Positions 44,046 through 53,985 of a DNA stretch of 64,000 nucleotides are shown piece by piece. The notes below the pieces were generated by a model, which saw nothing but the letters and a program-made list of their open reading frames with translations, was not told where the DNA came from and ran no database searches. A program made the position numbers and the translations under genes. Numbering within the stretch: the stretch's first letter is position 1; each line of letters begins with the position of its first letter. Origin of the DNA: Virgibacillus proomii (GTDB lineage: Bacteria > Bacillota > Bacilli > Bacillales > Amphibacillaceae); the NCBI RefSeq assembly GCF_900162615.1, contig NZ_FUFN01000010.1, positions 192,149 to 256,148 on the forward strand. The letters are read 5' to 3'.

Positions 44046-44301
44046 GCGTTTAAAAGAAAGATGATTAGCTATTATATGATAACTACTTTATGGAATATCG
44101 AAGTGACTTTGCTGTCTAACAATATGAAAGACTAACAGGATTTTTCTAAGAATAACTTCTTGAGATTATTGGTTTAATGAAGGTGACAGGCTATAACGTA
44201 GGTGATAGTTAAGATGTGCTACAGTAAGGAAAGGTGGTCTATTCTATTTTTAGTGAAGTAGATAATTATTTATATAATGATAAGTGAATGGTGGACTGAT
44301 T

Positions 44302-44678
44302 ATGGGAAATATAAGAACAACAAAAGAACAAATTGCAGATTATTGGTTTAAGATTGTAGATAATGTGGATTGAGTGTAGATGCAAGTGAAGCCACTGAGA
44401 GATGTTGGAGATGTGGCTATGAGGCTCGGTTAGAACGTTGTCACATTGTTCCTGAAGCGCTAGGGGGTGGTGACGACTCAGCTGATAACTTAGTTTTTCT
44501 TTGTAAACGCTTTCATATAGGGGATCCAAATGTAAGCGATCCTGAAATAATGTGGGATTGGATTAGAGCATATAGAACTCCTTTCTATGATACATTTTGG
44601 GCAATAGAAGGATTTAAAGAATATGAATTAATATACGGTAAATCTTTTGATGAGGAAGCTAGAGAAAGAAACATTTAA
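44302..44678 (+). pseudogene. HNH endonuclease-like gene, frameshifted
   Basis: From ATG 44302 the frame reads MGNIRTTKEQIADYWFKIVD and stops at 44371-44373. The next frame continues SVDASEATERCWRCGYEARL then RCHIVPEALGG and EIMWDWIRAYRTPFYD, so one base is missing near 44370. The HNH core (C-x2-C, RCHIVPEALGG) is present, but the second zinc pair reads LCKRFH where the family has LCKRCH. The gene looks inactive on both counts. Confidence 0.65.
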
Positions 44679-44959
44679 GAAAAGGGTGCTACTATGGAGC
44701 AATATTGGTATGTCAATTTAAATTAAAGTTGGATTAGTTAAAATAAAGTTTGATTAAAGATAACTTCTTCAGTAGTATATTCGTAAAAGCTTTCTTTAAG
44801 ATGAACTTATATAAATTTTGGCTTTATATATGAGGTAAATTTGTTACAAAAATGAGAGGTCAAGGGGGGTTGAATGGGATGATAGTTTCTTAAAGGATAA
44901 AATTGAATTTTTAGTAAAATTACAAAAATGATGATCTTCATAGAAAGGAAAAGTTGACT

Positions 44960-45415
44960 ATGATGCAGATTAAGCCGTTACGACCGGAAAGTCATTACTT
45001 GTCTGAGGTTGTTTCACTATGGAATGAAAATTGTGTAGAGACAGCGGATTGTAAGTTAACGAACGAAGAAATGAAAGCTATTCAACAGCAGCTTGCTTTA
45101 TGTTGTCGGTCCGACTATGGAACCGTTCATATAGCACTTGATGGCGGACAATTAGTTGGTTATGGAGTTGCATCAATTAAAAAAGATATGGTAACTCAAG
45201 GGTATATGGGGTTAATAGACGAACTGTATGTAGTACAAGAATATCGTAAACGGCAAGTAGGACAAACAATTGTCAACAGCTTAAAAAAATGGCTGCTTGC
45301 AAAGGATGTTTCTAATATTCAAGTGTTTGTGGATTTAGAGAATATATCGGCACAAACATTTTGGAATAACATTGGATTTAGTAAAGAATTTTATGTAGTA
45401 TCTGAAGATGAATAG
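44960..45415 (+). CDS. GNAT-family N-acetyltransferase
   Basis: The start is ATG 44960 (MMQIKPLRPESHYL) after GAAAGGAAAAG, giving 151 residues. Acetyl-CoA motif A is seen in LIDELYVVQEYRKRQVGQTIV (the usual Gly-x-Gly is QVGQT), and motif B in NISAQTFWNNIGF. The substrate is unknown. It stands alone between decayed genes. Confidence 0.75.
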   Translation: MMQIKPLRPESHYLSEVVSLWNENCVETADCKLTNEEMKAIQQQLALCCRSDYGTVHIALDGGQLVGYGVASIKKDMVTQGYMGLIDELYVVQEYRKRQVGQTIVNSLKKWLLAKDVSNIQVFVDLENISAQTFWNNIGFSKEFYVVSEDE

Positions 45416-45479
45416 CAATCAGATGGGTTAGTCATATTGATAGTTACATTATAATAAAAATTTACGAAGGATATACATC

Positions 45480-46062
45480 AGGGGGTTGGATGTATATAAG
45501 AATACTTTTATGCCATAGTAGAAACTGTAACGGGGAAACAATAAGAAGTTATATCGCAGATCACTTCTGAGAAGCTAAGGACGATATATTCAAGATTGAG
45601 GAATGAGTTTAGTTTGATACTCCAAATCATGATTTTTATTCATTTATTACGGGGCAAATTTTATTGGATAAATTGAGATTGATCTATGAGCAAAATAATG
45701 GGAAAAGCCCTCTATTAACTCAAGAAGAACGTAAAAAGTTTGAAATGGAATGGGAACAGATATCTACTAAATAAGAAGTTTTAAGGATATGGACAAATAA
45801 GGAAGTACGCAGTATTGATGAAGCCTACTATGATGACTATATAATCAATACAGCCAAAAAGTTGCATAACAAGAGAAAAAGCAATGAATTTATAAAATCA
45901 GCTCGACTTATTGGTAAAGTCATTGGACATTTAAATCAGTATATCGGTGATGATTTTTTTTTTGAGTACAGAGTAAGATATTTAATCATGAATGGTATTT
46001 TTGAAATAGAAGGCGTTCCAAGAGTAATGAGGTTTTACAGCGTGAAACTCCGACAATCTTAA
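45480..46062 (+). pseudogene. DUF1835/DUF3658-like protein, decayed
   Basis: Fragments in different frames (LRLIYEQNNGKSPLLTQEER, KKFEMEWEQISTK then stop, TNKEVRSIDEAYYDDYIINT, ARLIGKVIGHLNQYIGDDFF, YRVRYLIMNGIFEIEGVP) follow the order of DUF1835 proteins with a C-terminal DUF3658 domain. In-frame stops at about 45573 and 45773, with an intact C-terminal stretch from 45862, mark a pseudogene. Confidence 0.5.
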
Positions 46063-46261
46063 ATTATTAGATTGAAATTAATTTAATTTTGTTATATTGA
46101 TGGTTAAAATAGAAATGCAACGGATAAATAAAGGAATGACTTCAAAATAAACTGGCACCTATAGATAAAAGACTTGAAAAAGAGTGCTAATATCTATAGG
46201 GTGTTTTGTACTGTTCGGAAATTATAAAATTGGTTTAATGTGGAGAATTTTTGTATTAAAT

Positions 46262-46645
46262 TTTTTTATATCCAGCTTTAGCGCCTAGTAAACTTTGCTC
46301 TTCTTTGGACGAAAAGTCAATATCGGCTCAAATCTAAAGGAAGGCCGATTAATAGCGGTTTGCCGCACCCCTGTTTTAGATAGAGGCATATTTTCTTAAT
46401 CTCGAATGTAAGGAGCCGTATTTCTCTCATTTTGAAAAATCTACTTATTGTTTTGCGAACTTTATGAGAGAAACGCGGCTCCTAAATTCCCAATTCGTTT
46501 GGGTTGAAAGGACAAGAAAAGCTTCGATAGCAAAACATCGCACGTAGAAAAGTGGTTTTCTTTTCAAGGACGCCTGCAAAACTTAGCCTTTGATCTACTG
46601 TTTCAAAGAGAAAAGCAATCCTTGAATGAAGTTTCGCTTTATCTC
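46262..46645. repeat. Dispersed hairpin repeat, copy G (long form, alternative arms)
   Basis: It has the long-form layout with first-hairpin arms GGAGCCGTATTTCTCTCAT and ATGAGAGAAACGCGGCTCC, different from copies A and D but still complementary. It continues AGCTTCGATAGCAAAACATC, TTCTTTTCAAGGACGCCT, GCCTTTGATCTACTGTTTC and ends TTGAATGAAGTTTCGCTTTATC. Confidence 0.8.
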
Positions 46646-46804
46646 ACCAGAAGTTCTACAGTTTATACGTCGCTACTCTTCCTAGCTTCTGTCCTACAGC
46701 CTAAGGTACTTATACAACCCTTACATTTTTATAGTTAGATAGATTATAGTTCTAATACATCTATTATAATGGTTTCCTTCTAATAGATAAGGCGAGGAAC
46801 TTTC

Positions 46805-47311
46805 TCATTTGTTTTCTCCTTTTTCCAACCATAAAAGTTGCTTTTTCATATCGAGTCCGCCTCGAAAGCCTGTCAGTGTTCCGTTTTTTCCAATAACGCG
46901 GTGACAAGGGATAATGATGAATATTGGATTGGCTCCAATAGCTGCTCCGACAGCACGTACAGCACGTGGCTTTCCAATGAATTTTGCAATATCTGAATAA
47001 GTAACTGTTTTTCCAAAGGGTATATGTTGCAAAGCTTTCCAGACTTGTTGCTGAAAGGGTGTACCATACAGATCGACTTTTGATCCAAACTCTTGCCGAT
47101 TTCCTTCCAAATATTCCTTCAGTTCAGTTATGTATGGGGTCAGTATGTTTTCATTTTCTTCCACTTTTTCATTTGGCAAATATCTTTGAAAAAATGGTTT
47201 CATTTCATTTGCTGCTAAATGGTGTGGGCCTAAATAACACAATCCATTCCTCGTTGCGGCTGCATTAAAACTCCATCCATTATGATGAAACGTTGTCGAA
47301 TAAACGGTCAT
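46805..47311 (-). CDS. ogt: Methylated-DNA-protein-cysteine methyltransferase
   Basis: The start is ATG 47311 with CAGGAGG upstream (MTVYSTTFHHNGW), giving 168 residues. The active-site motif is IIPCHRVIGKNG, preceded by the DNA-binding wing region (FQQVWKALQHIPFGKTVTYS, RAVRAVGAAIGANP). It removes alkyl groups from O6-alkylguanine onto Cys. It lies behind adaA on the same strand, corresponding to the adaA-adaB pair of Bacillus. Confidence 0.92.
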   Translation of the reverse strand: MTVYSTTFHHNGWSFNAAATRNGLCYLGPHHLAANEMKPFFQRYLPNEKVEENENILTPYITELKEYLEGNRQEFGSKVDLYGTPFQQQVWKALQHIPFGKTVTYSDIAKFIGKPRAVRAVGAAIGANPIFIIIPCHRVIGKNGTLTGFRGGLDMKKQLLWLEKGENK

Positions 47312-47367
47312 TTTCAATCGCCTCCTGAATTTAGTATATTGGGTCATTTTACTATAATCTAAGCCTA

Positions 47368-47934
47368 TTATTCCAGCTGCTCCTTTCCAAAAGTTATTCG
47401 GTATTGTTTAGGGGTTTTCCCTGTTTGTTGTTTGAATAAGGTAATGAAATAGGAAGTATTCGGTAATCCAACTTTTACACCAATTTCTGCAATAGAGCGG
47501 TTGGTTTGGATCAATTCCCGTTTTGCATGCTTTATCCGTATACGTTGGATATAATTGGCTGGTGACATCTCTGTGATTCTTTTAAACGTTCTTTGCAAAT
47601 GGTAAGGGCTGCCATGACAATGGTCCGCTAACAGAGCTAATGTTAATGGTTCGTGGTAATGCTTGTTAATATACGTTTTAATTTGCAGAACCCATTCCTC
47701 ATCTGGCATTCGTAATTGGCATGGTTTACACCGTTTGCAAGGACGAAATCCTTTTGCCAATGCATGCTGGGCATCTTTGAAGATACGAACATATTCCTTC
47801 TTGGGATTTCGCGTTTTACAGGAGGGACGACAGAAGATGCCCGTTGAGCAGACACCGTATAGAAAGACATGATCATAAGAAGTGTCATTTGTTATAATGG
47901 CTTGCCATTGCTCTTCTGTTATGGAGCTTCTCAT
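47368..47934 (-). CDS. adaA: AdaA-type methylphosphotriester-DNA methyltransferase/AraC regulator
   Basis: ATG 47934 follows AAAGAGGTG (MRSSITEEQWQAIITND), giving 188 residues; the upstream ATG at 47955 is less well placed. The N-terminal Ada zinc domain has four Cys (FCRPSC and RPCKRCKPC), one of which accepts methyl groups from phosphotriesters. An AraC-type DNA-binding domain follows (SPYHLQRTFKRITEMSPANY, IAEIGVKVGLPNTSYFITLF). The methylated form activates the alkylation-repair pair adaA-ogt. Confidence 0.92.
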   Translation of the reverse strand: MRSSITEEQWQAIITNDTSYDHVFLYGVCSTGIFCRPSCKTRNPKKEYVRIFKDAQHALAKGFRPCKRCKPCQLRMPDEEWVLQIKTYINKHYHEPLTLALLADHCHGSPYHLQRTFKRITEMSPANYIQRIRIKHAKRELIQTNRSIAEIGVKVGLPNTSYFITLFKQQTGKTPKQYRITFGKEQLE

Positions 47935-48275
47935 CTTTTCACCTCTTTTATTCATTTTTATTATAACGGCTTTACTTGTCTAAATGAATGGTTTTAAAAC
48001 ATCGTCGCAAGATAATGAAACTTTTAGGAAAATGATTGATGTAACTATAGAAACGTAATGGGGGAATTTGACTAACAGATTTATGGGAAAAATAAGTAGG
48101 TGGAGAGGCGCACGAAGAAAAGCATTCTTCTAATCAAGGACAAGAAGGTCTATTACATTTTAAATGTATTATATCACCTGCGTTACTCATAGCCAAAACG
48201 GAGGTTAAAGAACTATGATAGTTTAATAAGCAGAAAGTCAATCAAAAAATGTTATTTGCTGAGGGGAAAATTATT

Positions 48276-48569
48276 ATGGATGAACGCTATGTAATTACGG
48301 AAGAAGAAAAGAAAAAGATATTAGAGGTATATTTTAAACAGGGAATTGATGAGAGACTGGATGTTTTTCCAAGTAAGGAAAAAAGAAAGTTAATTGTAAT
48401 GCAAAATATTTCAAGGCATTTTGAACCAAGTATTATTTACTCAGAAATGGAAGTGAATGAGATATTAAAAGCTATATACAGTGATTTTGCTATTCTTAGA
48501 AGATATTTAATTGACTATGGATTTATAGAGCGTAGCAGGGATTGTACCAAATACTGGGTGAAAGATTAG
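48276..48569 (+). CDS. DUF2087 domain-containing protein
   Basis: The start is ATG 48276 (MDERYVITEEEKKKILEVYF) after TGAGGGG, giving 97 residues. The pattern (LDVFPSKEKRKLIVMQNISR...YSEMEVNEILKAIYSDFAIL, RRYLIDYGFIERS, YWV) is typical of DUF2087, a small helical domain often fused to or beside ArsR-like regulators. It may bind nucleic acid. It has no obvious partner here. Confidence 0.8.
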   Translation: MDERYVITEEEKKKILEVYFKQGIDERLDVFPSKEKRKLIVMQNISRHFEPSIIYSEMEVNEILKAIYSDFAILRRYLIDYGFIERSRDCTKYWVKD

Positions 48570-48781
48570 TTAGCATATCTATTAAATTGAAGGGGTTGGG
48601 TTTAAAGTAAACTAAAATAGCTGAGTATAGGTGAGACATGTAGGAGGATGTATGTATAGGCATTATATTTAAATAAATGCTTATCAAATGAGTAATTTAT
48701 ATTGGTTATATTTACTGTTGCTAAGACTTTTTATAGTAGCCACGTATTAGTGTTAATTATAATTAGATTAAGGGTGCTGAA

Positions 48782-49231
48782 ATGGAATATTGGAATTTAG
48801 TTGAAAATCCTACTGGAGAAATATATCAACAATTAGTAAGATTGCTCTGTCACAATTCAGATAAGTTCTATTTTGTAACGAGAAAAGAATTGAAGTACAG
48901 TCAAAAGGTATTGGATAAATTTGCGCTTTACCTAATTGAAACTTATAAGGCAAAGGAATGGGCTCATACGATAACGAAAGGCCCAGCTGCAACGATCTAT
49001 GTGATAGAAGCCAATCAAGATACGTGTAAATTATTACAGCAATCAGCAAATGCGCTTTATGATTGGGTAGCACCAAATTTGCCAGAAGACTTAACCTTTA
49101 TTAAGAATAATTTTGCATGGTTTTCATGTACCACTCATGAAGAATGTGGGGGATTTTCTATCCGTTCTGAGTACTATCGGAAATTACTTCATCAAATACC
49201 GGGTTTAAACATTGAGAGAGAAGAAGATTAG
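48782..49231 (+). CDS. Hypothetical protein, 149 aa
   Basis: ATG 48782 follows AGGGTG. The soluble protein (MEYWNLVENPTGEIYQQLVR, WVAPNLPEDLTFIKNNFAWF, TTHEECGGFSIRSEYY) has no membrane segment and no motif I can name. Similar single genes of about 150 residues occur in Bacillaceae, so I treat it as real. The nearest genes are also isolated accessory genes. Confidence 0.6.
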   Translation: MEYWNLVENPTGEIYQQLVRLLCHNSDKFYFVTRKELKYSQKVLDKFALYLIETYKAKEWAHTITKGPAATIYVIEANQDTCKLLQQSANALYDWVAPNLPEDLTFIKNNFAWFSCTTHEECGGFSIRSEYYRKLLHQIPGLNIEREED

Positions 49232-49300
49232 CTGTATATATTTTTGACCAGGAATTATAAGCTTATAATTGGGGGCTGTAGATGAAAAGGAAAAAAGTTT

Positions 49301-49654
49301 ATGACTAGGGGAAAAATAAAACAAATTCGTTTAAGGAGTTGGTTGCTAGAAGTTGATATGAATAAGACAGGGGATTTTTATAACAGGATATAGAGCTTTG
49401 TTATTACTTATCTTGTCAAATTATATGGAAACTTGCAGGTATTTGCTTCACCTGCTTTAGAGATATTTCAAATATTTGGAATCAATCCACTTAAACCAAT
49501 TCGCTTATCGGAGGTTGGTGAAACGCAAAGAGGATTACGTTTATACATTAGCCTTGGTAAAATAATCGAGGGAGATTATGGTATGGATTCAGATTGGAAT
49601 AATTCAAACACAATAGAAGTTGAAAATGTTACTTTTGATTTGATAAAGATTTAA
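49301..49654 (+). pseudogene. Hypothetical protein remnant
   Basis: From ATG 49301 the frame reads MTRGKIKQIRLRSWLLEVDM and NKTGDFYNRI then a stop at 49392. A second open stretch from about 49430 reads FASPALEIFQIFGINPLKPI then RLSEVGETQRGLRLYI and ends at 49654. The two look like parts of one interrupted small gene. No family recognised. Confidence 0.35.
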
Positions 49655-49834
49655 TATTTGTCCTGAGGATATGCCACTCCCTGTTTTGCAACTGAGCTTT
49701 ATAACAGAATGGACTTGGTTATTAAACGAAGACCCGATAGCTAATATTTCTTGACTTATTTCATGAAGGTTTTTTCTTTATATCTTGACCTGCCCCTTAG
49801 GGAGTGCATTAGAGTAAAAGCAGGAGGTGGAAAG

Positions 49835-50707
49835 ATGAAAATAAAAGACGTTTGTGCACAAACAGGTTTAACTAGAAAGGCAATTGAATACTATGAATCG
49901 AAAGGATTAATCGACCCGATAAAAGAAGAGAACGGTTATCGTTTTTTCTCAAATAATGATGTAAAAACTTTAAAGGAAATTTCCTTATTAAGAAAACTGG
50001 AATTATCTACAAGTGAAATTAGTGAAATTTTAAATTCTAAAGAACCTAATCAAGTGCTATTACAAGTGCAAGAAACAAAACAGTTGCAGCAGTCAATGTT
50101 ACAAAGGAAAGTAGTTTTGTTGAGGAAATTAGTTGAAGGCCATCATCCGAGCGAGATTAACAAGGAATTAGAGGCAATGGAAAAAAGTTTATCCATAAAA
50201 GAGCGATTGTTACATAAATTTCCTGGATACGTTGGCAAATTATTTATCCTTCATTTCGGTACATATTTGGAAGTTCCCATAGAGACTACTGAACAAGAAG
50301 AAGCGTATAATGAAGTGATTAGATTCTTAGATAATCTGGAGGAAATGGAACTATCAGTGGAAATACAAAAACTATTGAATGAAGTAACTTTATTGATGAC
50401 TGATTTATCCATGAACGATGAAGAGATTTCGAACTGGAATAAAGAAAAGATAGAGTTTGTTAATAACCCGAAAACTTGGATAAGAGAAAATAAATCTATC
50501 ATCCAACAATATAATCGTATAAAAAACACGGATGAATTTTTGAAATTCAAACCACTTTCTAATCGTTTAAAACAGTTTATGCAATCAAGTGGATATTATA
50601 ATATTTTTATTCCTGCAATGTGCAAGTTAAGTCCTGACTATGCTAAATATCAAGAACAGCTTTTAAGTGTAAATAACAAATATAAAAGTGAGATTTCAGA
50701 AATGTGA
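49835..50707 (+). CDS. MerR-family transcriptional regulator
   Basis: The start is ATG 49835 after CAGGAGGTGG (MKIKDVCAQTGLTRKAIEYY), giving 290 residues. The MerR winged helix occupies residues 1-70 (ESKGLIDPIKEENGYRFFSN), with a dimerisation helix to about 115. The long C-terminal part (about 120-290) is helical and acidic with no ligand motif I recognise and no Cys metal site. No divergent target gene is next to it. Confidence 0.85.
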   Translation: MKIKDVCAQTGLTRKAIEYYESKGLIDPIKEENGYRFFSNNDVKTLKEISLLRKLELSTSEISEILNSKEPNQVLLQVQETKQLQQSMLQRKVVLLRKLVEGHHPSEINKELEAMEKSLSIKERLLHKFPGYVGKLFILHFGTYLEVPIETTEQEEAYNEVIRFLDNLEEMELSVEIQKLLNEVTLLMTDLSMNDEEISNWNKEKIEFVNNPKTWIRENKSIIQQYNRIKNTDEFLKFKPLSNRLKQFMQSSGYYNIFIPAMCKLSPDYAKYQEQLLSVNNKYKSEISEM

Positions 50708-50958
50708 AAAGAAACGGGTTATCAAAACACAAAGATTTTATTTTAAGACTTTATGATCAATCAAGCGGTGCTCTTGGAACATTTGATAGAGGGAGAATTC
50801 ATTTCTATATTGCAAAGCTGACCATTAGGTTATACGTTTGTTATCAATGATTATCAGTACAATAGGAAAAACTGGTCATGAATATCCTAAAAAAAACGGT
50901 GTAAAAGGAATTCTCCTGCATAGGAGAACAAAGTTTACAGTATACATCCGTCACAAAA
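50708..50958. other. Intergenic, nothing clear
   Basis: About 250 bases with short unrelated frames only. There may be remnants of a coding sequence (LRLYDQSSGALGTFDRG), but it is too short to name. Confidence 0.3.
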
Positions 50959-50998
50959 AGACCTATTACATAATCTTATAAATTAATGTAATAGGTCC
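50959..50998 (-). terminator. Terminator of the surface nucleotidase gene
   Basis: GACCTATTACAT pairs with ATGTAATAGGTC. Read leftward, the stem is followed by TTTTTGTG. Confidence 0.75.
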
Positions 50999-51007
50999 GT
51001 TCCAAAA

Positions 51008-53302
51008 CTACTGTTCTTTTAATTTATATCTTCTATATATGAAGATAGCTGCACCAATGATAACTAGTAAGCTGCCAATTAATAATGTCGTATAGATTGG
51101 TGTTGCGGTATTCGGCAACTGTTTTCCTCCTATACCTTTATTAATCGTATTGTTAACCATCATGCTACCACCTTTTTTATTATCATCCTTTACTCCCGGC
51201 TTGTCATCACTCGCTTTATCGGGAGTTTCGTCTTTGTTATCAGGTTTTACTGGTTGTTTAGCGTCCTTTGGATTTTCAGATGTTGTCGGTGTTTCATTAG
51301 GATTTTCTGGATTTTTAAGTTCTTCCGGGCTTTCAGGTACTTCATTACGAGTGATATCGATAATTCGTCCTTCACGAATCGGATCCACTTTTCTATTTAA
51401 ATACTTTTCATTAACCATATAATCACGAAGCTGCTGCCAATCGATTTCACCGATATTTTTAACTCGTCCGGCGGCATAAATTTTGGCAAATGTATCAAAC
51501 CCGTCTCCACCTTGAGCAGTAAATTGGTTTGTTGTTATTATATATTTTACTTCCATGTTAATTGGAACGTATGTATCATCTTTTTTTACTTCCATGTTTA
51601 GCACTCTATTTCCAGCTTTTTTGCTGCTGTCATACATAAACTTCATACCAGATACGTGTAAAAACCCCCCGTTTTCAGCTGGTGCCAGACGTACACTATG
51701 TTCGAGAATTTCTTTCAGTTCACTACCAGTAACACTTGCTACAACGGGATCGTTTCCGAATGGGAGTATTTCAATGATTTCACCAACTGTAATTTCACCT
51801 TTATGTATTGGGGCACGGATACCACCGCCATTTTGCAGGGCGATAACGGTTTCGGGAAATTTTTCTTTTGCTTTAGCTAACATCGCGTCTGTAACTAAGT
51901 TTCCAAGTTCTGTTTCATTTGCGCGAACACTGTCATCCCCTGGTTTTTCTTGCCGTGGGTTAGAGATGTCTTTTAGAGCAATAGCTCCACTTGGTTCATT
52001 TCGAATGGATTCGATTTTATCGCTATATGGCTTTAGTGCCTCACTTATTTTACGATCTGCTTGTTTTTCTTTTACAGGGATCAATTTACCTTGATGTTTT
52101 TGAAGGACTCCTTCCTCATCGAAAACCACATCTAGTCGTCCTAAATTCTCGGCGTATTGACCAGCTTGTACAATTACTGTAGGATCTTTGTCATTGCCGT
52201 TATTATCTTTTGTAACGATAACAGGCTGTTGTAGCGCAGTATGAGAGTGACCACCGACAATAACATCGATTCCGTTAACTTCTGCTAGGTTTAAGTCATT
52301 TCCTACTGCTGGATTACTATCATAGCCTAAATGAGTTACTGCAATGATTTTATTAATACCTGCATCCTTCAATTGTTTCACTGCTTCTTTTGCTGACTGT
52401 AGATAATTTTTAAATTGTACATTCATTGGGCTGGAAATGGCTGCTGTATCTTCTGTAGTTAATCCAAAAATACCTACCTTTTCACCATCGATATTTTTCA
52501 CTATACTATGATACGTTTTTCCACCGGTTGCATTTTCAACAGCAGGTGTTGCATGTACAAGATTTTTCATATGAGTGTCTTTTGAAAAGTCAACATTTGT
52601 TCCTAATAAAGGGAAGTTCGCACCTTTAACGAATGCTGCTAATGACTGATGATTTCCTTCTTGTGAACCTAAGTCAAATTCATGGTTACCATAAACCATT
52701 GCATCGAATCCCATTAAATTCATTAATGCTAGATCTGCTTGACCTTTATATTCATTAAAATATAATGTACCAGAAAAAACATCGCCACCATGTAAAAGCA
52801 GAGAGCTGCCTTCTTCACGGATTTCTTTGATAGCAGTGTACATGTTTGGCATATTATCTAAATGGGCATGCGTATCATTCATATGCATAACGGTTAACTC
52901 GAAGTTTTCTTCAGAGGAAGATGAAATAGATTCAACATTAGCTTGGGATTTGTTGTCGTTTGGATGTGTTACACTTGTTGGTTGTTCTTTCTCTAATTCT
53001 TGTAGTTCTGTTTCTTTGAACGCTTTTTCCTTTGTTAGCTCTGCTGTTTTTTCTGTATATGTAGTTTCGTGATTCGTTGGTTGTTCATCAGCTTGTGCCT
53101 TTTCATTAGGATCGGTTTTATTTTCTGTTTCCGTTACATCTTGCTGTGGTATGCTAGCTTCAGCTTGAGTGTACTCTTCTGGATTATTTTCCTTAATGGG
53201 TACTTTCGATTCAGCAAATGATTGCACTGGCAACATCAAAAAGAATAGTATTAAAGTTAGCATAAACTTTACGATTAAACTACGAAACAACTTATTTTTC
53301 AC
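51008..53302 (-). CDS. Sortase-anchored 5'-nucleotidase/2',3'-cyclic phosphodiesterase
   Basis: The 764-aa surface enzyme has a signal peptide (1-31, LILFFLMLPVQSFAES) and a long acidic Gln/Thr-rich linker. A metallophosphoesterase domain follows (about 133-390) with metal motifs VMHMNDTHAHLDN, LLHGGDVFSGT, VYGNHEFDLGS and VGGHSHT. The 5'-nucleotidase C-terminal domain (about 430-620, ALQNGGGIRAP, PFGNDPV) carries the substrate pocket. A Pro/Asp/Lys wall-spanning segment precedes the sorting signal LPNTA (729-733), a hydrophobic segment and RRYKLKEQ. It hydrolyses extracellular nucleotides, perhaps for phosphate or nucleoside supply. Confidence 0.92.
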   Translation of the reverse strand: MKNKLFRSLIVKFMLTLILFFLMLPVQSFAESKVPIKENNPEEYTQAEASIPQQDVTETENKTDPNEKAQADEQPTNHETTYTEKTAELTKEKAFKETELQELEKEQPTSVTHPNDNKSQANVESISSSSEENFELTVMHMNDTHAHLDNMPNMYTAIKEIREEGSSLLLHGGDVFSGTLYFNEYKGQADLALMNLMGFDAMVYGNHEFDLGSQEGNHQSLAAFVKGANFPLLGTNVDFSKDTHMKNLVHATPAVENATGGKTYHSIVKNIDGEKVGIFGLTTEDTAAISSPMNVQFKNYLQSAKEAVKQLKDAGINKIIAVTHLGYDSNPAVGNDLNLAEVNGIDVIVGGHSHTALQQPVIVTKDNNGNDKDPTVIVQAGQYAENLGRLDVVFDEEGVLQKHQGKLIPVKEKQADRKISEALKPYSDKIESIRNEPSGAIALKDISNPRQEKPGDDSVRANETELGNLVTDAMLAKAKEKFPETVIALQNGGGIRAPIHKGEITVGEIIEILPFGNDPVVASVTGSELKEILEHSVRLAPAENGGFLHVSGMKFMYDSSKKAGNRVLNMEVKKDDTYVPINMEVKYIITTNQFTAQGGDGFDTFAKIYAAGRVKNIGEIDWQQLRDYMVNEKYLNRKVDPIREGRIIDITRNEVPESPEELKNPENPNETPTTSENPKDAKQPVKPDNKDETPDKASDDKPGVKDDNKKGGSMMVNNTINKGIGGKQLPNTATPIYTTLLIGSLLVIIGAAIFIYRRYKLKEQ

Positions 53303-53985
53303 TGCTAGATTCCCTCCTTTTAATTTCTATCATAAGCTCAAATGTATTAGGTTGATGTAATTATTGAGTTAAAATTTTGTAAATTTGTAGTAAAACCTCC
53401 TCCTATTTGAATTAAACTCTCGTACTCTATTATTAGTTTCAATTTTTGCTTGTAAAGTCCTGCCAAAATGTGCAATATTTATCTAAAGTTCTTCATATTC
53501 CCTTAAATTGTGAGTTTAAAAAGAGTTTAAAAAGATCGTGTTCATCTCAGGTCTTAGAAATCCTTTTTGCAACTCTGATGCTAGAACGTCTTAACTGGTC
53601 GAAATTTGATCTGAAGAAGTTTCAAGTTGTCAGATTGTATGCAGATAGGTACATGAGTGCTGGTATAGATTCCTTGAAAACTTCTTCTCATGCAGGAACA
53701 GTGTTTTTCTTTTCCAAGGAGAGAGCAACAGCTAATAAAGAAAACTTGGCTAGCGGCAAGTATAGCTTAGAAGATAACCTAGTTACACTTATATTTAGAA
53801 CGTAAAAATTTTTGACTATCTTGAATTGACTTCAACGCAAAAATTTCAACCGTTCTAATGTACGAAGAGATTCAACCTCTTCGTATGATATCAATTTAAG
53901 TGATAGAAAGTGATATAGGAAACTATTTGCTGTTAATGATGAAACTTATTCTTATCTTATTCGTAAGTTATAGAAAAGGTGGTGG
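53303..53985. other. Intergenic, nothing clear
   Basis: About 680 bases. A 119-codon frame (53446-53805) has no SD, no recognisable motif and an atypical composition, so I do not call it a gene. The promoter of the leftward nucleotidase gene should be near 53320-53400. Confidence 0.3.

Noticed and set aside
53446..53805. 119-codon open frame
   Set aside because: No SD, no recognised motif, odd composition rich in Ser/Lys/Phe, and no coupling with neighbours. Most likely chance.
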